Notes: generated by a model from the letters alone, not told the origin. Shown: positions 1-8,871, counted from the stretch's first letter. The stretch is DNA of 48,253 bases from an uncultured Verrucomicrobiales bacterium (GCA_913058215.1 CAJXQE010000008.1:1-48253); one strand, 5' to 3'. Made by a program: numbers and translations.

Positions 1-1263
1 CTTAACATGAGCGATCAATGCGATGACGCAGTGGTTGCAGGTTGGGCAGCAAGAATGGGGGAAAAAATTGCTTACCATACTCCCTCACTCGTCGGACACG
101 GCGAAGGTGCTTCGTCTATTTTTGAAGGCAATGCCGATCTGAGGAATTTTGCCACCCCTGTCTCCAGCGTAGACCAGATCCCGGGATGGAGGGAGAGTTC
201 GGAAAAAAGCAGAGTCGGCCTGATGGGCTGCAACACCGCCACTGGTTTGGGTTACCAAAACCGGGACCTTGTGAAGCAAGGTTTGATCTCTCGATGGATC
301 GTTCCTGAAGATCCGAACCCGCTCGATTTTGAGCAAATTGAATTGCCTCGTGACAGGATTTTGTGTCTCCCGAAAGAGCGGGTAGATGAAAATGAGCTAA
401 GGGAATACTGCAGAGAGCTCGATTGGTTATTGTTCATTGAATCCCCGAAAATACCGGAACTCGTGAGAATCGCTGCTCATGCGGGCGCCGGGATTGCCTG
501 CCTTGCCAACTGGGAGTGGCTTCAACCGGAAATGGATTGGCTATCTTTTGTCGATGTCATGTTTTGCCCTACGCGTCAGACCGAAACGATGCTTATCGAT
601 TGGAAAGAACGTTATGGGTTCGGTTGGAAAGTTATTTATCTCCCATGGCCGATCGATGCTGAGCGTTTCAAGTTTCGCCAACGCAAGACTTGCGAGAGCT
701 TTCTCTATGTCAATGGTTGGGGAGGCAGTTGGCTGAGCTATCCGAACGGTGATCCCGTTGCCTATCGGAGAAAAGGGCTCGACACCATTCTGGAAACGGC
801 GCATCTCGCGCCGGAGCTTCGCTTTGTCATCACATCACAAGAGTTACCACCAAAAGAACGACTGCCCGGCAACATCACCTGGCTCGTAGCCGAAGATGAC
901 AATAATTCACTTTATGATTTAGGTGATGTATGTGTGCAGCCGAGCCGGTTTGAGGGACTTGGGCTTCCATTGTTGGAATGTCAGGCCGCAGGGTTACCGC
1001 TGGTCACAACTGACGCAGCGCCCATGAATGAACACAATCCTCTGAAGACCGCTCCTACTGAAGGATTTGAAATTGTCAGTACGGGTCCCGGACCTGTTGC
1101 TGCTCACATCGTTTCTCCTCAAGCGCTGGCTGACACCTTGCGAGCCATCGTTGGAATGAATATCGAAAGCGAAAGCGATGCTGCCCGGGAATATATTTTG
1201 AACGAACATTCCTGGACGGTCGCCATTCAAACCTTGAAGCAGGAATTAGTCGCGAGACGATGA
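1..1263 (+). CDS. Glycosyltransferase with GT-B C-terminal domain, 5'-truncated by window edge
   Basis: The frame is open to base 1 (codons CTT AAC precede the first ATG at 7), so the true start probably lies outside the window. Counting from that ATG, residues 5-50 resemble the C-terminal part of the next gene's product (shared D-x-VV, WA-x-R, Y-x-TPSL-x-x-H-x-G). The visible part therefore begins in the tail of a first transferase-like domain. Residues 55-418 look like a GT4-type GT-B glycosyltransferase. The donor-site signature EGLGLPLLE at 316-324 gives the E-x7-E pair of retaining enzymes. No signal peptide is visible. The stop overlaps the next start as ATGA, which suggests translational coupling. 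A role in surface glycan or protein glycosylation is inferred; donor and acceptor are unknown. Confidence 0.75.
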   Translation, partial: LNMSDQCDDAVVAGWAARMGEKIAYHTPSLVGHGEGASSIFEGNADLRNFATPVSSVDQIPGWRESSEKSRVGLMGCNTATGLGYQNRDLVKQGLISRWIVPEDPNPLDFEQIELPRDRILCLPKERVDENELREYCRELDWLLFIESPKIPELVRIAAHAGAGIACLANWEWLQPEMDWLSFVDVMFCPTRQTETMLIDWKERYGFGWKVIYLPWPIDAERFKFRQRKTCESFLYVNGWGGSWLSYPNGDPVAYRRKGLDTILETAHLAPELRFVITSQELPPKERLPGNITWLVAEDDNNSLYDLGDVCVQPSRFEGLGLPLLECQAAGLPLVTTDAAPMNEHNPLKTAPTEGFEIVSTGPGPVAAHIVSPQALADTLRAIVGMNIESESDAAREYILNEHSWTVAIQTLKQELVARR

Positions 1264-2360
1264 GCCACGAGTTTAAAAGCAACTGTTGCTACCGGAAGAA
1301 TCCCCCATCAGGGCAGCCGGTATGTGGTTATCTGCAAGAGTTCGTCGGACTAAGCGATCACGATTCTTTCAAGGTCAATCCGGATATATGTCAGGCCTGC
1401 CAACAATGGCACCAACCTACCGGAGAGACTCTCAATCCAGCAGTCGCTTCACTCCTCTATCAGGAAGCGCACAAGGCCCTCGAATCGGAGCTGACGGAGT
1501 TTGGCAAGTATACGCCCCCGGCCCTGAAAGAAATCGCGAGATCATTTATTCCGGACGAATCTGACTATATTTCCATCGAGCAGGAAACGGAGCGCCAAAG
1601 CGGGCTTGAGATTGAAAATTTGGACGATCTAATTCCTTTGCCCGATCAAGGTAGACGTGGAAAACGCGTCACCAACTGGGCCGTTGGGGTGACGACAGCG
1701 CCGAGAAAGCAGGCGACCCTTCAAAGCTGTGTGGATTGCCTCGTCGAAGCGGGCTGGGATAGTCCACGAATTTTTGTCGATGGAGAAGTCGATCTGGGAT
1801 CGCTACCTTCTCATCTCGAAGTCACCCGTCGTGATCCTCAAGTAGGCGCCTGGCCCAGTTGGTACCTGGCACTAAGCGAACTGCTAATGCGTCAGCCCAA
1901 AGCGGAGGCATTCATGATTGTTCAAGACGATGTCGTAATGTTCCGCCATCGAAAACTGAGGCAATACATGGAAGACTTTCTTTGGCCTGAGGAAGGACCT
2001 TGTGTGGTTTCGTTGTTTTGTTCACGCGCCTACACTTCCGGACAGGCAGGGTGGCGTCGATTAGACGAGAATTTGGTGTGGGGAGGTCAGGCCCTTATCT
2101 TTTCGCGGGAGGCCTGCCTCGGACTCCTCTCTGATCCGGGGGTACTTGGGCATAGGCTTACGGAATCCGGCTTCGCAGGAATTGATTCGGTGGTTGGGAG
2201 TTGGGCAGGACGTCACAATGTCCCTGTATATGTATCCACTCCCAGTTTGGCCCAACATATCGGCCATGTCAGTGCTATCTGGTCCTTCAACACGAAGGCA
2301 TACATCAATCGAAGAGCTCCGAAGTTTGCGGGGTCGTTCCCGATTCAAGCGGATGAATAG
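1260..2360 (+). CDS. GT-A-like glycosyltransferase family protein
   Basis: The product is 366 residues and its start overlaps the preceding stop by four bases. Residues 1-60 hold several cysteines (CCYR, C near 21, CQAC), which could bind metal or form a small N-terminal module. From about residue 140 the sequence behaves like a GT-A fold. It has a TTAPRK-type nucleotide-binding start, then VQDDVVMF with D223-D224 as the likely DxD-type metal site, then a GGQALIF strand. The C-terminus has D-S-VV-x-x-WA and TPSLAQHIG, which recur at the beginning of the upstream gene's visible product. The two genes probably act on the same glycan. The sugar transferred cannot be told from the sequence. Confidence 0.65.
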   Translation: MSHEFKSNCCYRKNPPSGQPVCGYLQEFVGLSDHDSFKVNPDICQACQQWHQPTGETLNPAVASLLYQEAHKALESELTEFGKYTPPALKEIARSFIPDESDYISIEQETERQSGLEIENLDDLIPLPDQGRRGKRVTNWAVGVTTAPRKQATLQSCVDCLVEAGWDSPRIFVDGEVDLGSLPSHLEVTRRDPQVGAWPSWYLALSELLMRQPKAEAFMIVQDDVVMFRHRKLRQYMEDFLWPEEGPCVVSLFCSRAYTSGQAGWRRLDENLVWGGQALIFSREACLGLLSDPGVLGHRLTESGFAGIDSVVGSWAGRHNVPVYVSTPSLAQHIGHVSAIWSFNTKAYINRRAPKFAGSFPIQADE

Positions 2361-2421
2361 CCTCTTGCCTCTGTTTGGTCTGGAATCAGATTAGGCAAAA
2401 CAGCTCTTCAACGAAAATTCA

Positions 2422-3372
2422 ATGAAACTATCCAACTGCCTTCTGCTTCTCTTCTTTATGCCTTTTGGACTGCTGTTAGCGGCAAGCCCCGGGCATCGAA
2501 TGATGATCGGTTATGGAGAAGGCTTGGTGGAGTTGAATGAGGAAAATAGCATCGTCTGGCATTATCAGGATCCCGATATCGAACTCGTCCACGATGTTTG
2601 GAAACTGGATAATGGGAATGTCCTTTTTTCTCATCGCTTTGGGGTTCGCGAAGTGAATGCGGCGAAACAAATCGTGTGGGATTTCAAAGTTCCAAGAGAA
2701 AAGGGGAAACAGGAGATCAACGCCTGCCAGCCTCTGGAGGGAGGCAAGGTGATGATTCTCGATTGCGGAAATCAAAAAATTCTCGAGGTCGACCGAGCTT
2801 ACAAGGTGACCTTATCCATTGATCTACCGGATGGCGGCCAAAACCCTCATACCCGTTATATGCAGGCGCGTAAAACGTCTCAAGGCACCTATTTGATTTC
2901 CTATCGTGAGAAAGCGAAAATTCTCGAGCTGAACTCGAGTGGGGATACTGTTTGGCAATACCAATTGGAAAAAACCGACCGACCTTTTACCGCGATCCGT
3001 TTGGAAAACGGCAACACTCTGGTTCCTTGTATTACATCCAACCGGATGATTGAAATTTCACCTGCCGGCGAAATCACCTGGGAGTTGAATAACAAAGACG
3101 ATCTGGGTTTTCAGATTTGGTATCCGGTAGGGGCTCACGTTCTCAAAAACGGTAACATGGTCGTGATTAACTCAGACTATCACCATAAAAAAGGAACGAA
3201 CAATGAAGTGCAGGCTTTTGAGATCAACCGCGAGAAGGATGTCATCTGGACATTAAAGAAATCCGATCTCGAGAGAGATGGCAAAGTGCCCGTCGTTGAA
3301 GGAGATACCAAAATGCCTTCTCATCATCTGCTGGGCATTCAAGTTCTGGGTGAATCCTTCTTACTGAAATAA
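2422..3372 (+). CDS. Exported beta-propeller protein, arylsulfotransferase/PQQ-repeat-like
   Basis: The 316-residue product starts with a clear signal peptide (MKLSNCLLLLFFMPFGLLLAAS). Residues 25-316 are beta-propeller repeats, each ending in a strand with a conserved tryptophan: SIVWHYQ, QIVWDFK, DTVWQYQ, EITWELN and DVIWTLK. Blades also carry LDNGNVL or LENGNTLV turns. The pattern matches ASST-like and PQQ-like propellers. No PQQ-enzyme catalytic domain or sulfotransferase histidine can be confidently assigned, so binding or scaffolding is as likely as catalysis. The gene starts 61 bases after the glycosyltransferases and its last 12 bases overlap the end of the convergent matB. Confidence 0.65.
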   Translation: MKLSNCLLLLFFMPFGLLLAASPGHRMMIGYGEGLVELNEENSIVWHYQDPDIELVHDVWKLDNGNVLFSHRFGVREVNAAKQIVWDFKVPREKGKQEINACQPLEGGKVMILDCGNQKILEVDRAYKVTLSIDLPDGGQNPHTRYMQARKTSQGTYLISYREKAKILELNSSGDTVWQYQLEKTDRPFTAIRLENGNTLVPCITSNRMIEISPAGEITWELNNKDDLGFQIWYPVGAHVLKNGNMVVINSDYHHKKGTNNEVQAFEINREKDVIWTLKKSDLERDGKVPVVEGDTKMPSHHLLGIQVLGESFLLK

Positions 3373-4851
3373 TTCGCGGACTGCCGGCTTGGTGATTTTC
3401 CCCATGGCATTGCGGGGAAGCGAATCCACCAAGAGTAATCTTTTGGGTATTTTGTAAGTCGAAAGCTGATCGCGGCACCATTCCCGGAGGGAATCGAGAG
3501 AAAGCTCCGCGCCCTCCTCCAATACAGCTGCCACAGCCACCATCTCACCCCAGGTGTCGTCGTTCACGCCGATGACAGCACATTCACAAATCGCAGGATG
3601 GTTCAACAAAGCTGCCTCAATCTCGAGAGCGGAAAGTTTGTAGCCGCCGCTCTTGATAATGTCGACTGACAAGCGCCCCATGATTCGATAGTAGCCCGTC
3701 TCAATCACTGCCATGTCGCCGGTGCGGAACCACCCATCATCGAACGATTCTGCCGTGACTTCGGGCTTATTCCAATACTCGTGGAACACGCCGGGGCCAC
3801 GAACTTGAATCTCCCCGGCTTCGTCCTCTTCTGTCACCAGATCGCCCTCTTCGGATTTGAGTCGAACCTCCACTTTTGGCAGCGCTTGACCGACGGCACC
3901 CGGCCTGCGTTCTCCATGGAAAGGATTGGAAAGCGCCATCCCGATCTCCGTCATTCCATAGCGCTCCAGCAATTTCTGGCCGGTCAGCTCCGTCCATTTT
4001 TCATGGACACTGGCGGGCAGGGCAGCGGAGCCGGAGATCATCAGGCGCAGCTTGGAAAATTCAAGGATGATCTTCTCGCGTTCACCTTCGGGAAGGGATT
4101 CCAAAGCCTGGATCAGTTTGACGTAAATGGTAGGGACCGCCATGAAAACGGTGTAGGCCCCTTCGGAGACTCTTCGCAATATCGTCTCCATGGTAAAATG
4201 AGGAAACGGCTCAATACTTGCCCCGCTCCACAAGGCGCAGGAAGCGATATTGATGATTCCATGGATATGGTGGAGAGGCAGGAATAGCGGAATCCGATCC
4301 GTCGACTGCCATTCCCATGCTTCGACCAGACTCTCTATCTGCGCCTGAATATTTGCGTGCGTGGTTACCACTCCCTTGGGCTTGCTGGTGGTGCCACTGG
4401 TGTAAAGAATCATTCCCCGTCGATCCGATGAAATTTCGGGCAGAGGCTTTTCAGAAACGACATCGATATCTTCGAGGGTTGTCAGGGGGAGATTCAGACG
4501 CTTGCACAAGTCAGCTACTTTGTCGGCATGATCACGAGTCGTTACGACCCGGCTCGATTTGGAATTTGTCAGGGCATATTCCAGTTCGGGTTCGGTCGCT
4601 GAAAGGCAAAGCGGCATGACGACGCCACCGGCTCTCCAAATGGCCCATTGGGTGGTGATGTAGTCAAAGCCGGCTGGTGCCAGAAAGGCTATTCGAGCTT
4701 CTTCCAGGTCATCGGCTTCCCCCAGGAATGAAGCGGCCAATGTCGCGGAGCGATCCAGTAATTCGGCATAGCTGAAGTCCCTCGCTTTGGTGTGAAGAGC
4801 TACTTTGTCGCCGTGAGTCCGGGCGCGTGAAATCAATTCAAGTTCTGTCAT
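3361..4851 (-). CDS. matB: Malonyl-CoA synthetase-like acyl-CoA ligase
   Basis: This 496-residue adenylate-forming enzyme would couple a carboxylate to CoA via an acyl-AMP. The core motifs are intact: the P-loop LYTSGTTSKPKG at 149-160, RYGMTE at 297-302, GWFRTGD at 373-379 and the hinge region GRLSVDIIKSGGYK at 392-405. The A10 motif (PRNAMGK) places the catalytic lysine at 485. The hinge wording 'SVDIIKSGGYK-S-ALEIE' is typical of MatB-type malonyl-CoA ligases. It lies nine bases after madM on the same strand, so malonate as substrate is well supported by context. No signal peptide is present, so the enzyme is cytoplasmic. A different short acyl-CoA ligase activity cannot be excluded. Confidence 0.85.
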   Translation of the reverse strand: MTELELISRARTHGDKVALHTKARDFSYAELLDRSATLAASFLGEADDLEEARIAFLAPAGFDYITTQWAIWRAGGVVMPLCLSATEPELEYALTNSKSSRVVTTRDHADKVADLCKRLNLPLTTLEDIDVVSEKPLPEISSDRRGMILYTSGTTSKPKGVVTTHANIQAQIESLVEAWEWQSTDRIPLFLPLHHIHGIINIASCALWSGASIEPFPHFTMETILRRVSEGAYTVFMAVPTIYVKLIQALESLPEGEREKIILEFSKLRLMISGSAALPASVHEKWTELTGQKLLERYGMTEIGMALSNPFHGERRPGAVGQALPKVEVRLKSEEGDLVTEEDEAGEIQVRGPGVFHEYWNKPEVTAESFDDGWFRTGDMAVIETGYYRIMGRLSVDIIKSGGYKLSALEIEAALLNHPAICECAVIGVNDDTWGEMVAVAAVLEEGAELSLDSLREWCRDQLSTYKIPKRLLLVDSLPRNAMGKITKPAVRELFQ

Positions 4852-4860
4852 TGTCTATTC

Positions 4861-5634
4861 TTATTCTACAATCAGGCGGATCACCAAAAAGATCAGTGAG
4901 GGGCCTAACAAACATCCTAAGCCCGTGTAAAAAGTTGCGGTCATCGCTCCGTAGGGAACCAGCTTCGGATCGGTTGCGGCGAGGCCTCCGGCAACCCCGC
5001 TGGTGGTGCCCATGAGGCCTCCGAAGATCAAAGCGGAACGGGGATTGTTGAGGCCGATGAGGGGAGCGACGAAGGGAGTGACGATCATTACCAAAATCGA
5101 CTTCACCAATCCGGCTGCGACACTCAGTGCCATGACATCAGAGCTGGCTCCGAGGGCACCGCCGGTTACCGGCCCAACGATGTAGGTCGCCGCGCCAGCT
5201 CCAATCGTTGTCATGCTAACCGCGTCCCGGTATCCGAAGGCATAGGCTACGCAGGCTCCGATGAAAAATGAGATCAGGATTCCCGCGATGAGTGAGAGGA
5301 TTCCACTGAGGCCGGTTTTTCGAAATTCCTCCATCCGCACTCCGAATGCGGTCGCGACAATGGCCAGGTCCCGGAGCATTGCGCCCCCCATCAGTCCGAT
5401 CCCTGCGAGCGCGGGAACGTCTGCGATTCCTTTGCTTCCTCCGGTCAACATTCCGCCGAAGTAGGCCAGAACCAGTCCCACAAAAATGGCGATCGCCGAG
5501 CCGTGGATTCGACCTCGCGTGAGATATTTGGAAACCACATAAGAAAGCCAGACAGTGATTCCAATGACAGCGAATGCCGTCACCAGATTGTATTTGATGA
5601 GGACGTCCTGCTGGAGGAATTCAAGAATCTTCAT
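4861..5634 (-). CDS. madM: Malonate transporter subunit MadM
   Basis: The 257-residue integral membrane protein has about eight hydrophobic helices and glycine-rich segments typical of MadM (GLMGGAMLRDLAIVATAFG near 80-98, TTIGAGAATYIVGPVTGGALG near 140-160, GGLMGTTSGVAGGL near 207-220). MadL and MadM together form the sodium-dependent malonate carrier described in malonate-using bacteria. The start overlaps the madL stop as ATGA, and the stop is nine bases before the malonyl-CoA ligase. Length matches the family. The order L-M-ligase means that malonate entering the cell would be converted directly to malonyl-CoA. Confidence 0.9.
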   Translation of the reverse strand: MKILEFLQQDVLIKYNLVTAFAVIGITVWLSYVVSKYLTRGRIHGSAIAIFVGLVLAYFGGMLTGGSKGIADVPALAGIGLMGGAMLRDLAIVATAFGVRMEEFRKTGLSGILSLIAGILISFFIGACVAYAFGYRDAVSMTTIGAGAATYIVGPVTGGALGASSDVMALSVAAGLVKSILVMIVTPFVAPLIGLNNPRSALIFGGLMGTTSGVAGGLAATDPKLVPYGAMTATFYTGLGCLLGPSLIFLVIRLIVE

Positions 5635-6023
5635 GACGGAGTGTTCTCTGCTTCTACATCCTCAGGATTCGTGCCTCCGATTCTGCTGATGATCGGGACC
5701 AGCGCAAAGCAGGCAATCACAGAAAGAGTTCCGGCAACAATCGCAATCCAGCCACCCGAGACGGCAGCCATTACATTCTGACTGGCTGCCATGGCAACGA
5801 CGATGGGAATGTAAATGGAGCTCCAGAATGCGATGCCGCGCTCAGTCGGCGGTTCAATGCGACCGGATTTCTGTAATCGATCACAGAGAAGGATGAGCAA
5901 AAGCATCGCGATTCCGACACCTCCAATATTTTTGTCCAGACCAACGGCCCAACCCAGCAGTCTGCCAACCGCCAACCCGATCAGCAGGCAGATTGAAAGC
6001 AGTGCGGTTCCATAAATTGCCAT
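5631..6023 (-). CDS. madL: Malonate transporter subunit MadL
   Basis: The product is a 130-residue membrane protein with about four helices. It begins MAIYGTALLSICLLIGLAVG, which is the family's usual N-terminus and length. The frame extends upstream to 6149, but those 42 residues are hydrophilic, basic and unlike MadL, so the ATG at 6023 was chosen. No strong ribosome binding site precedes either choice. It ends in a four-base overlap with madM. It is the first gene of the malonate operon, so the promoter should lie between 6024 and 6389. Confidence 0.85.
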   Translation of the reverse strand: MAIYGTALLSICLLIGLAVGRLLGWAVGLDKNIGGVGIAMLLLILLCDRLQKSGRIEPPTERGIAFWSSIYIPIVVAMAASQNVMAAVSGGWIAIVAGTLSVIACFALVPIISRIGGTNPEDVEAENTPS

Positions 6024-6389
6024 GGAAGAGCTGTATCTGATTCCAAATTCCTGGTCAACTGCCTTGTTGGCTGGAAGGGGCTTTGCCCTCGTTCTCAGGG
6101 AAATCCACTTCGACTCAGATTTTTTGAATTTCCGCGCGAGAAGTCCCAATTGGCGATAGGTATTTTTTTGGGTAGGGCGCCAGTCAAAGAACTGACGGAA
6201 GCGGCCGATCGTTGAAGTGGCTTCTTAAAAAAGGCCTCCGCAACTCGCATTCCAAATACCTTTTGGAAATGAGATCGAAGATCCCAGCAATAGCCATCAC
6301 TGGTAACCCTATCCCGACATCTGTCCTCACGATTGCTGATCGGTTAGTCCTTGTATTGTCTGGATGAACCGCTACAAGTCTATCTACTC
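6024..6389. other. Divergent intergenic region, madL / beta-helix gene
   Basis: No convincing gene lies here. The stretch must carry the promoters of the malonate operon (leftward) and of the exported beta-helix protein (rightward). A TTGCTG (6333) and TATTGT (6354) pair is only 15 bases apart, too short to be convincing. The in-frame upstream extension of madL (6024-6149) is treated as leader because it lacks family similarity. Confidence 0.4.
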
Positions 6390-7871
6390 ATGAAGAACGT
6401 CAAAAGTTACTATACCAAGCTTAATCCCAGTTGGGTTACACTTTTCCTGAGTCTCTGCCTCACAATTCTACCCGCTCTATCCGACGGAGCGACTCTTACC
6501 GTCACCAAAACTGCCGACGATGGAACGGTCGGCACACTGCGAAAAGCCATTGCCGATTCGATGGCTGGCGACATCATCGAGTTCGACGCCGACCTCGATG
6601 GGGCGACGATCCCGTTGCAGCTCGGACCACTCGGAGCCCCTGGAAATCTCACTATCGACGCATCGGCCCTCCCCGGTGGCATCACCATCAGCGGCGACAA
6701 AACTGGCGACGGGCCCACTTTGGACGATTCTGCGGTTTTTGAATTCACTAATGGAGCTGAAGTCACGATGAAGTCGCTGACCATTTCCGGAGGAAATAGC
6801 TCTGTAAATGGCGGCGGAATCATCCTTCGCAGTTCGACAGTAATCATGGAGGATTGCACAGTTGCCCACAACCGCGCCGGCGGCAGCGGCGGCGGATTTT
6901 TGAATTCAGGAGGAACCTTAATTTTGAAGCGATGCACCGTTGCCCACAACCAGTCTGTCGGCGGCGGTGGCGGAATCTTCAATAATCAAGCAACTGCGAC
7001 ATTGGAACAATGCACCATCGCCCACAACAGCATCAGCGAGAACTCCGGTGGAGTCGGGGCAAACGGTGGCGGGATATTTTGTGCTAATTCCCCACTGACT
7101 ATGGAGCAATGCACCGTTGCCCACAACAGCGCCGGCGACGGCTCCGGATTCGATGGCGGAGACGGCGGCGGGATATATATTAGCGGCAGTGCACTAACTC
7201 TAACACAATGCACTATTGCCCTGAACCGCGCTGGCAACAGCGACAGCGACAGCGGGGGGGATGGTGGCGGAATCTTTGCCGTTGGTGGAGGTGGGTCCAA
7301 AGACATTTTCCTCAATGACTGCATCGTCGCCGGGAATCTCGCCGGACTGGGAAACACCAGCGATGGCAACGGGCCCGACATCAACCGCGACAACCTTGTC
7401 ACCCAGACCGGCATTAACCTGATCGGGGACAACACATTGGCGACTGGAGCCGCTTCGACCGTCGCCTTTCCGGCGGGAGAATTTGTCGGCACAAGCGCAA
7501 GCCCACTCGACGCCCTCCTGGGCTCCCTCGCTGATAACGGCGGTCCAACGGAGACCATGCTGCCCTTGCGCGGCTCACCTGCACTCAATCCTGACCTCGC
7601 AGCTGACACCTCGACCTTCCCCACCGACCAACGTGGCTTCGCCCGCATCGTTCTCGAACTCCTCGACATAGGGGCCGTCGAGGCTCCCGATTACGCGGCG
7701 ATCGACGCGGCCGCAGCGGCGGCCCGCGCAGCGCGACGCAGCGCCCTCTCTAAAAAGCTTCAAAAAATCAAAAGGAAGTTCAAAAGCGCCAAGCGACGAA
7801 AGCAGGACCGGAAGGTGAAGAGGTTTAATAGGCTAATCAAAAAACTGAAGCGGCAATTGAGGAATACATAG
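6390..7871 (+). CDS. Exported parallel beta-helix protein with choice-of-anchor Q-type end and basic tail
   Basis: The chosen start at 6390 gives a 493-residue protein with a signal peptide (hydrophobic WVTLFLSLCLTILPALS). A 13-residue in-frame extension to 6351 is possible. The body reads TLTVTKTADDGTVGTLRKAI, a usual opening of polymorphic/beta-helix surface proteins. Five imperfect turns follow, with the core C-T-[VI]-A-x-N followed by G-rich GGGI strands. Near residues 375-430 is the SLADNGGPTETM...GSPA...D.RG...DIGAVE block of choice-of-anchor Q proteins. The last 50 residues are extremely lysine/arginine rich (for example KKLQKIKRKFKSAKRRKQDR) and predicted helical, which is unusual for an exported protein. 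Function is unknown; surface exposure and polyanion binding are inferred. Confidence 0.75.
   Translation: MKNVKSYYTKLNPSWVTLFLSLCLTILPALSDGATLTVTKTADDGTVGTLRKAIADSMAGDIIEFDADLDGATIPLQLGPLGAPGNLTIDASALPGGITISGDKTGDGPTLDDSAVFEFTNGAEVTMKSLTISGGNSSVNGGGIILRSSTVIMEDCTVAHNRAGGSGGGFLNSGGTLILKRCTVAHNQSVGGGGGIFNNQATATLEQCTIAHNSISENSGGVGANGGGIFCANSPLTMEQCTVAHNSAGDGSGFDGGDGGGIYISGSALTLTQCTIALNRAGNSDSDSGGDGGGIFAVGGGGSKDIFLNDCIVAGNLAGLGNTSDGNGPDINRDNLVTQTGINLIGDNTLATGAASTVAFPAGEFVGTSASPLDALLGSLADNGGPTETMLPLRGSPALNPDLAADTSTFPTDQRGFARIVLELLDIGAVEAPDYAAIDAAAAAARAARRSALSKKLQKIKRKFKSAKRRKQDRKVKRFNRLIKKLKRQLRNT
6853..7230 (+). repeat. Five imperfect repeats within the beta-helix gene
   Basis: A core resembling TGCACCGTTGCCCACAAC recurs at about 6855, 6933, 7011, 7109 and 7208. 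The first three spacings are near 78 bases and the last two near 99. Each repeat encodes one beta-helix turn (CTVAHN or variant). The fifth copy has CTIALN instead. Expansion or contraction by recombination is possible. Confidence 0.6.
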
Positions 7872-8096
7872 GTGTATCGTCGAAGGCAGGGGAAGGTTAG
7901 CATCTCCTCCTGCAATGCCAGCACAGCGAGCCACTTCGCAGCCCAGTCGCAGGGGCACCGTCTCGTGCTCTTCAGATTCGAGAGCGAGCCAGCGCGAGAC
8001 CCTGCCCCCACAAGATCGGACAGGAATGTCAAAAACCTTCCTTATCCTCTATGAAGCCTTTCGTAATTTGACCTTCTGAAGAATTAACCAACATTT

Positions 8097-8120
8097 GGAA
8101 TGGGGCAGCCCCCTCATTCC
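8097..8120. other. Hairpin between convergent genes
   Basis: GGAATGGGG and CCTCATTCC form a nine-pair stem (one G-U) around a CAGCCC loop. It lies between the ends of the beta-helix gene (7871) and the ricin-lectin gene (8131). Neither side has a T-run, so it may be a weak bidirectional terminator or only a 3'-end structure. The rest of 7872-8130 holds no recognisable gene. Confidence 0.35.
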
Positions 8121-8130
8121 AGCCTCAACC

Positions 8131-8745
8131 CTAGTCAAAATCAACGACGACCAATCGAAATTTCTGGGCGTCGGAATCCAGTTTCCTTTTCTGAACCAGG
8201 TGCGCTCCCTGCCCCTGACTCTCAATCGTCAGATGTTTTCTTGTCAGCTGATTCCGGAATCTTGCGTAACCATCTGGATCCATTTCCAACTTCCAGATTT
8301 GTTCAGGCTTCCCTGTTTCTGCAAGCTGAACCACCTTCGCCCCTTCCTCTTTGCTACTATCCTTTACACCAACCGGCATTCCGGAATGCTTGGCTACCAG
8401 TTGGATATACTGTTTCTCAAGAGGTCTTATTTCCCATTTCTGGGAGTCGGTCATTGAATTTGGCCAAATAAGTAGAGTCTCTCCATCGCGCTTCAGCCCG
8501 TGATGAATCGAAAGGACCATGTCCGTTTGTTTACTGACGATGGTATAGTGAAGCTTCGGAAGTGGGGCTCGCTTCTTTCCCTTCTTTTTTGTTCCCGATT
8601 CCTTAGTATCCCCGCTCGCGGAAAATTTCTGCTCGAGCTGTGCAATGTCACTCAAGTTAAGTTCGGGGGTATTCTCCTGTCCGTGTGAATTGGCAAACAC
8701 TCCACAAAGCAAATAGATTGAAACCGTGGCGAGGTATTTTTTCAT
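8131..8745 (-). CDS. Exported ricin-type beta-trefoil lectin protein
   Basis: The 204-residue product has a signal peptide (MKKYLATVSIYLLCGVFANS), a charged linker with KKKGKKR near residues 53-60, then one RICIN domain from about 65 to 204. The three trefoil subrepeats carry Q-x-W-type motifs: SQKWEIRP, EQIWKLE and AQKFRLV (W replaced by F in the last). Such domains bind carbohydrates. No catalytic domain is attached, so it is likely a secreted or periplasmic sugar-binding protein. It is a single gene between the beta-helix gene and the creatininase operon. Confidence 0.7.
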   Translation of the reverse strand: MKKYLATVSIYLLCGVFANSHGQENTPELNLSDIAQLEQKFSASGDTKESGTKKKGKKRAPLPKLHYTIVSKQTDMVLSIHHGLKRDGETLLIWPNSMTDSQKWEIRPLEKQYIQLVAKHSGMPVGVKDSSKEEGAKVVQLAETGKPEQIWKLEMDPDGYARFRNQLTRKHLTIESQGQGAHLVQKRKLDSDAQKFRLVVVDFD

Positions 8746-8871
8746 GACTCAACCGTAGCTCAGGATTCACTGCTACTCCTGAGAAATTTCATTTCAACAT
8801 GAATGCCCAGCCACCGCGTTGATGCATCGGTCCACTCCTGAGCTACTTCCAGCCCGAATCATCCGGCCCTG

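Noticed and set aside
6333..6359. Sigma70-like promoter for the beta-helix gene
   Set aside because: The TTGCTG and TATTGT boxes are only 15 bases apart and neither is a strong match.
6986..7669. 227-residue minus-strand open frame
   Set aside because: Antisense to the beta-helix repeats; Pro/Ser-rich product is the mirror of Gly-rich codons.
8097..8120. Hairpin as a true intrinsic terminator
   Set aside because: Good stem but no T-run on either strand, so kept only as a structure.
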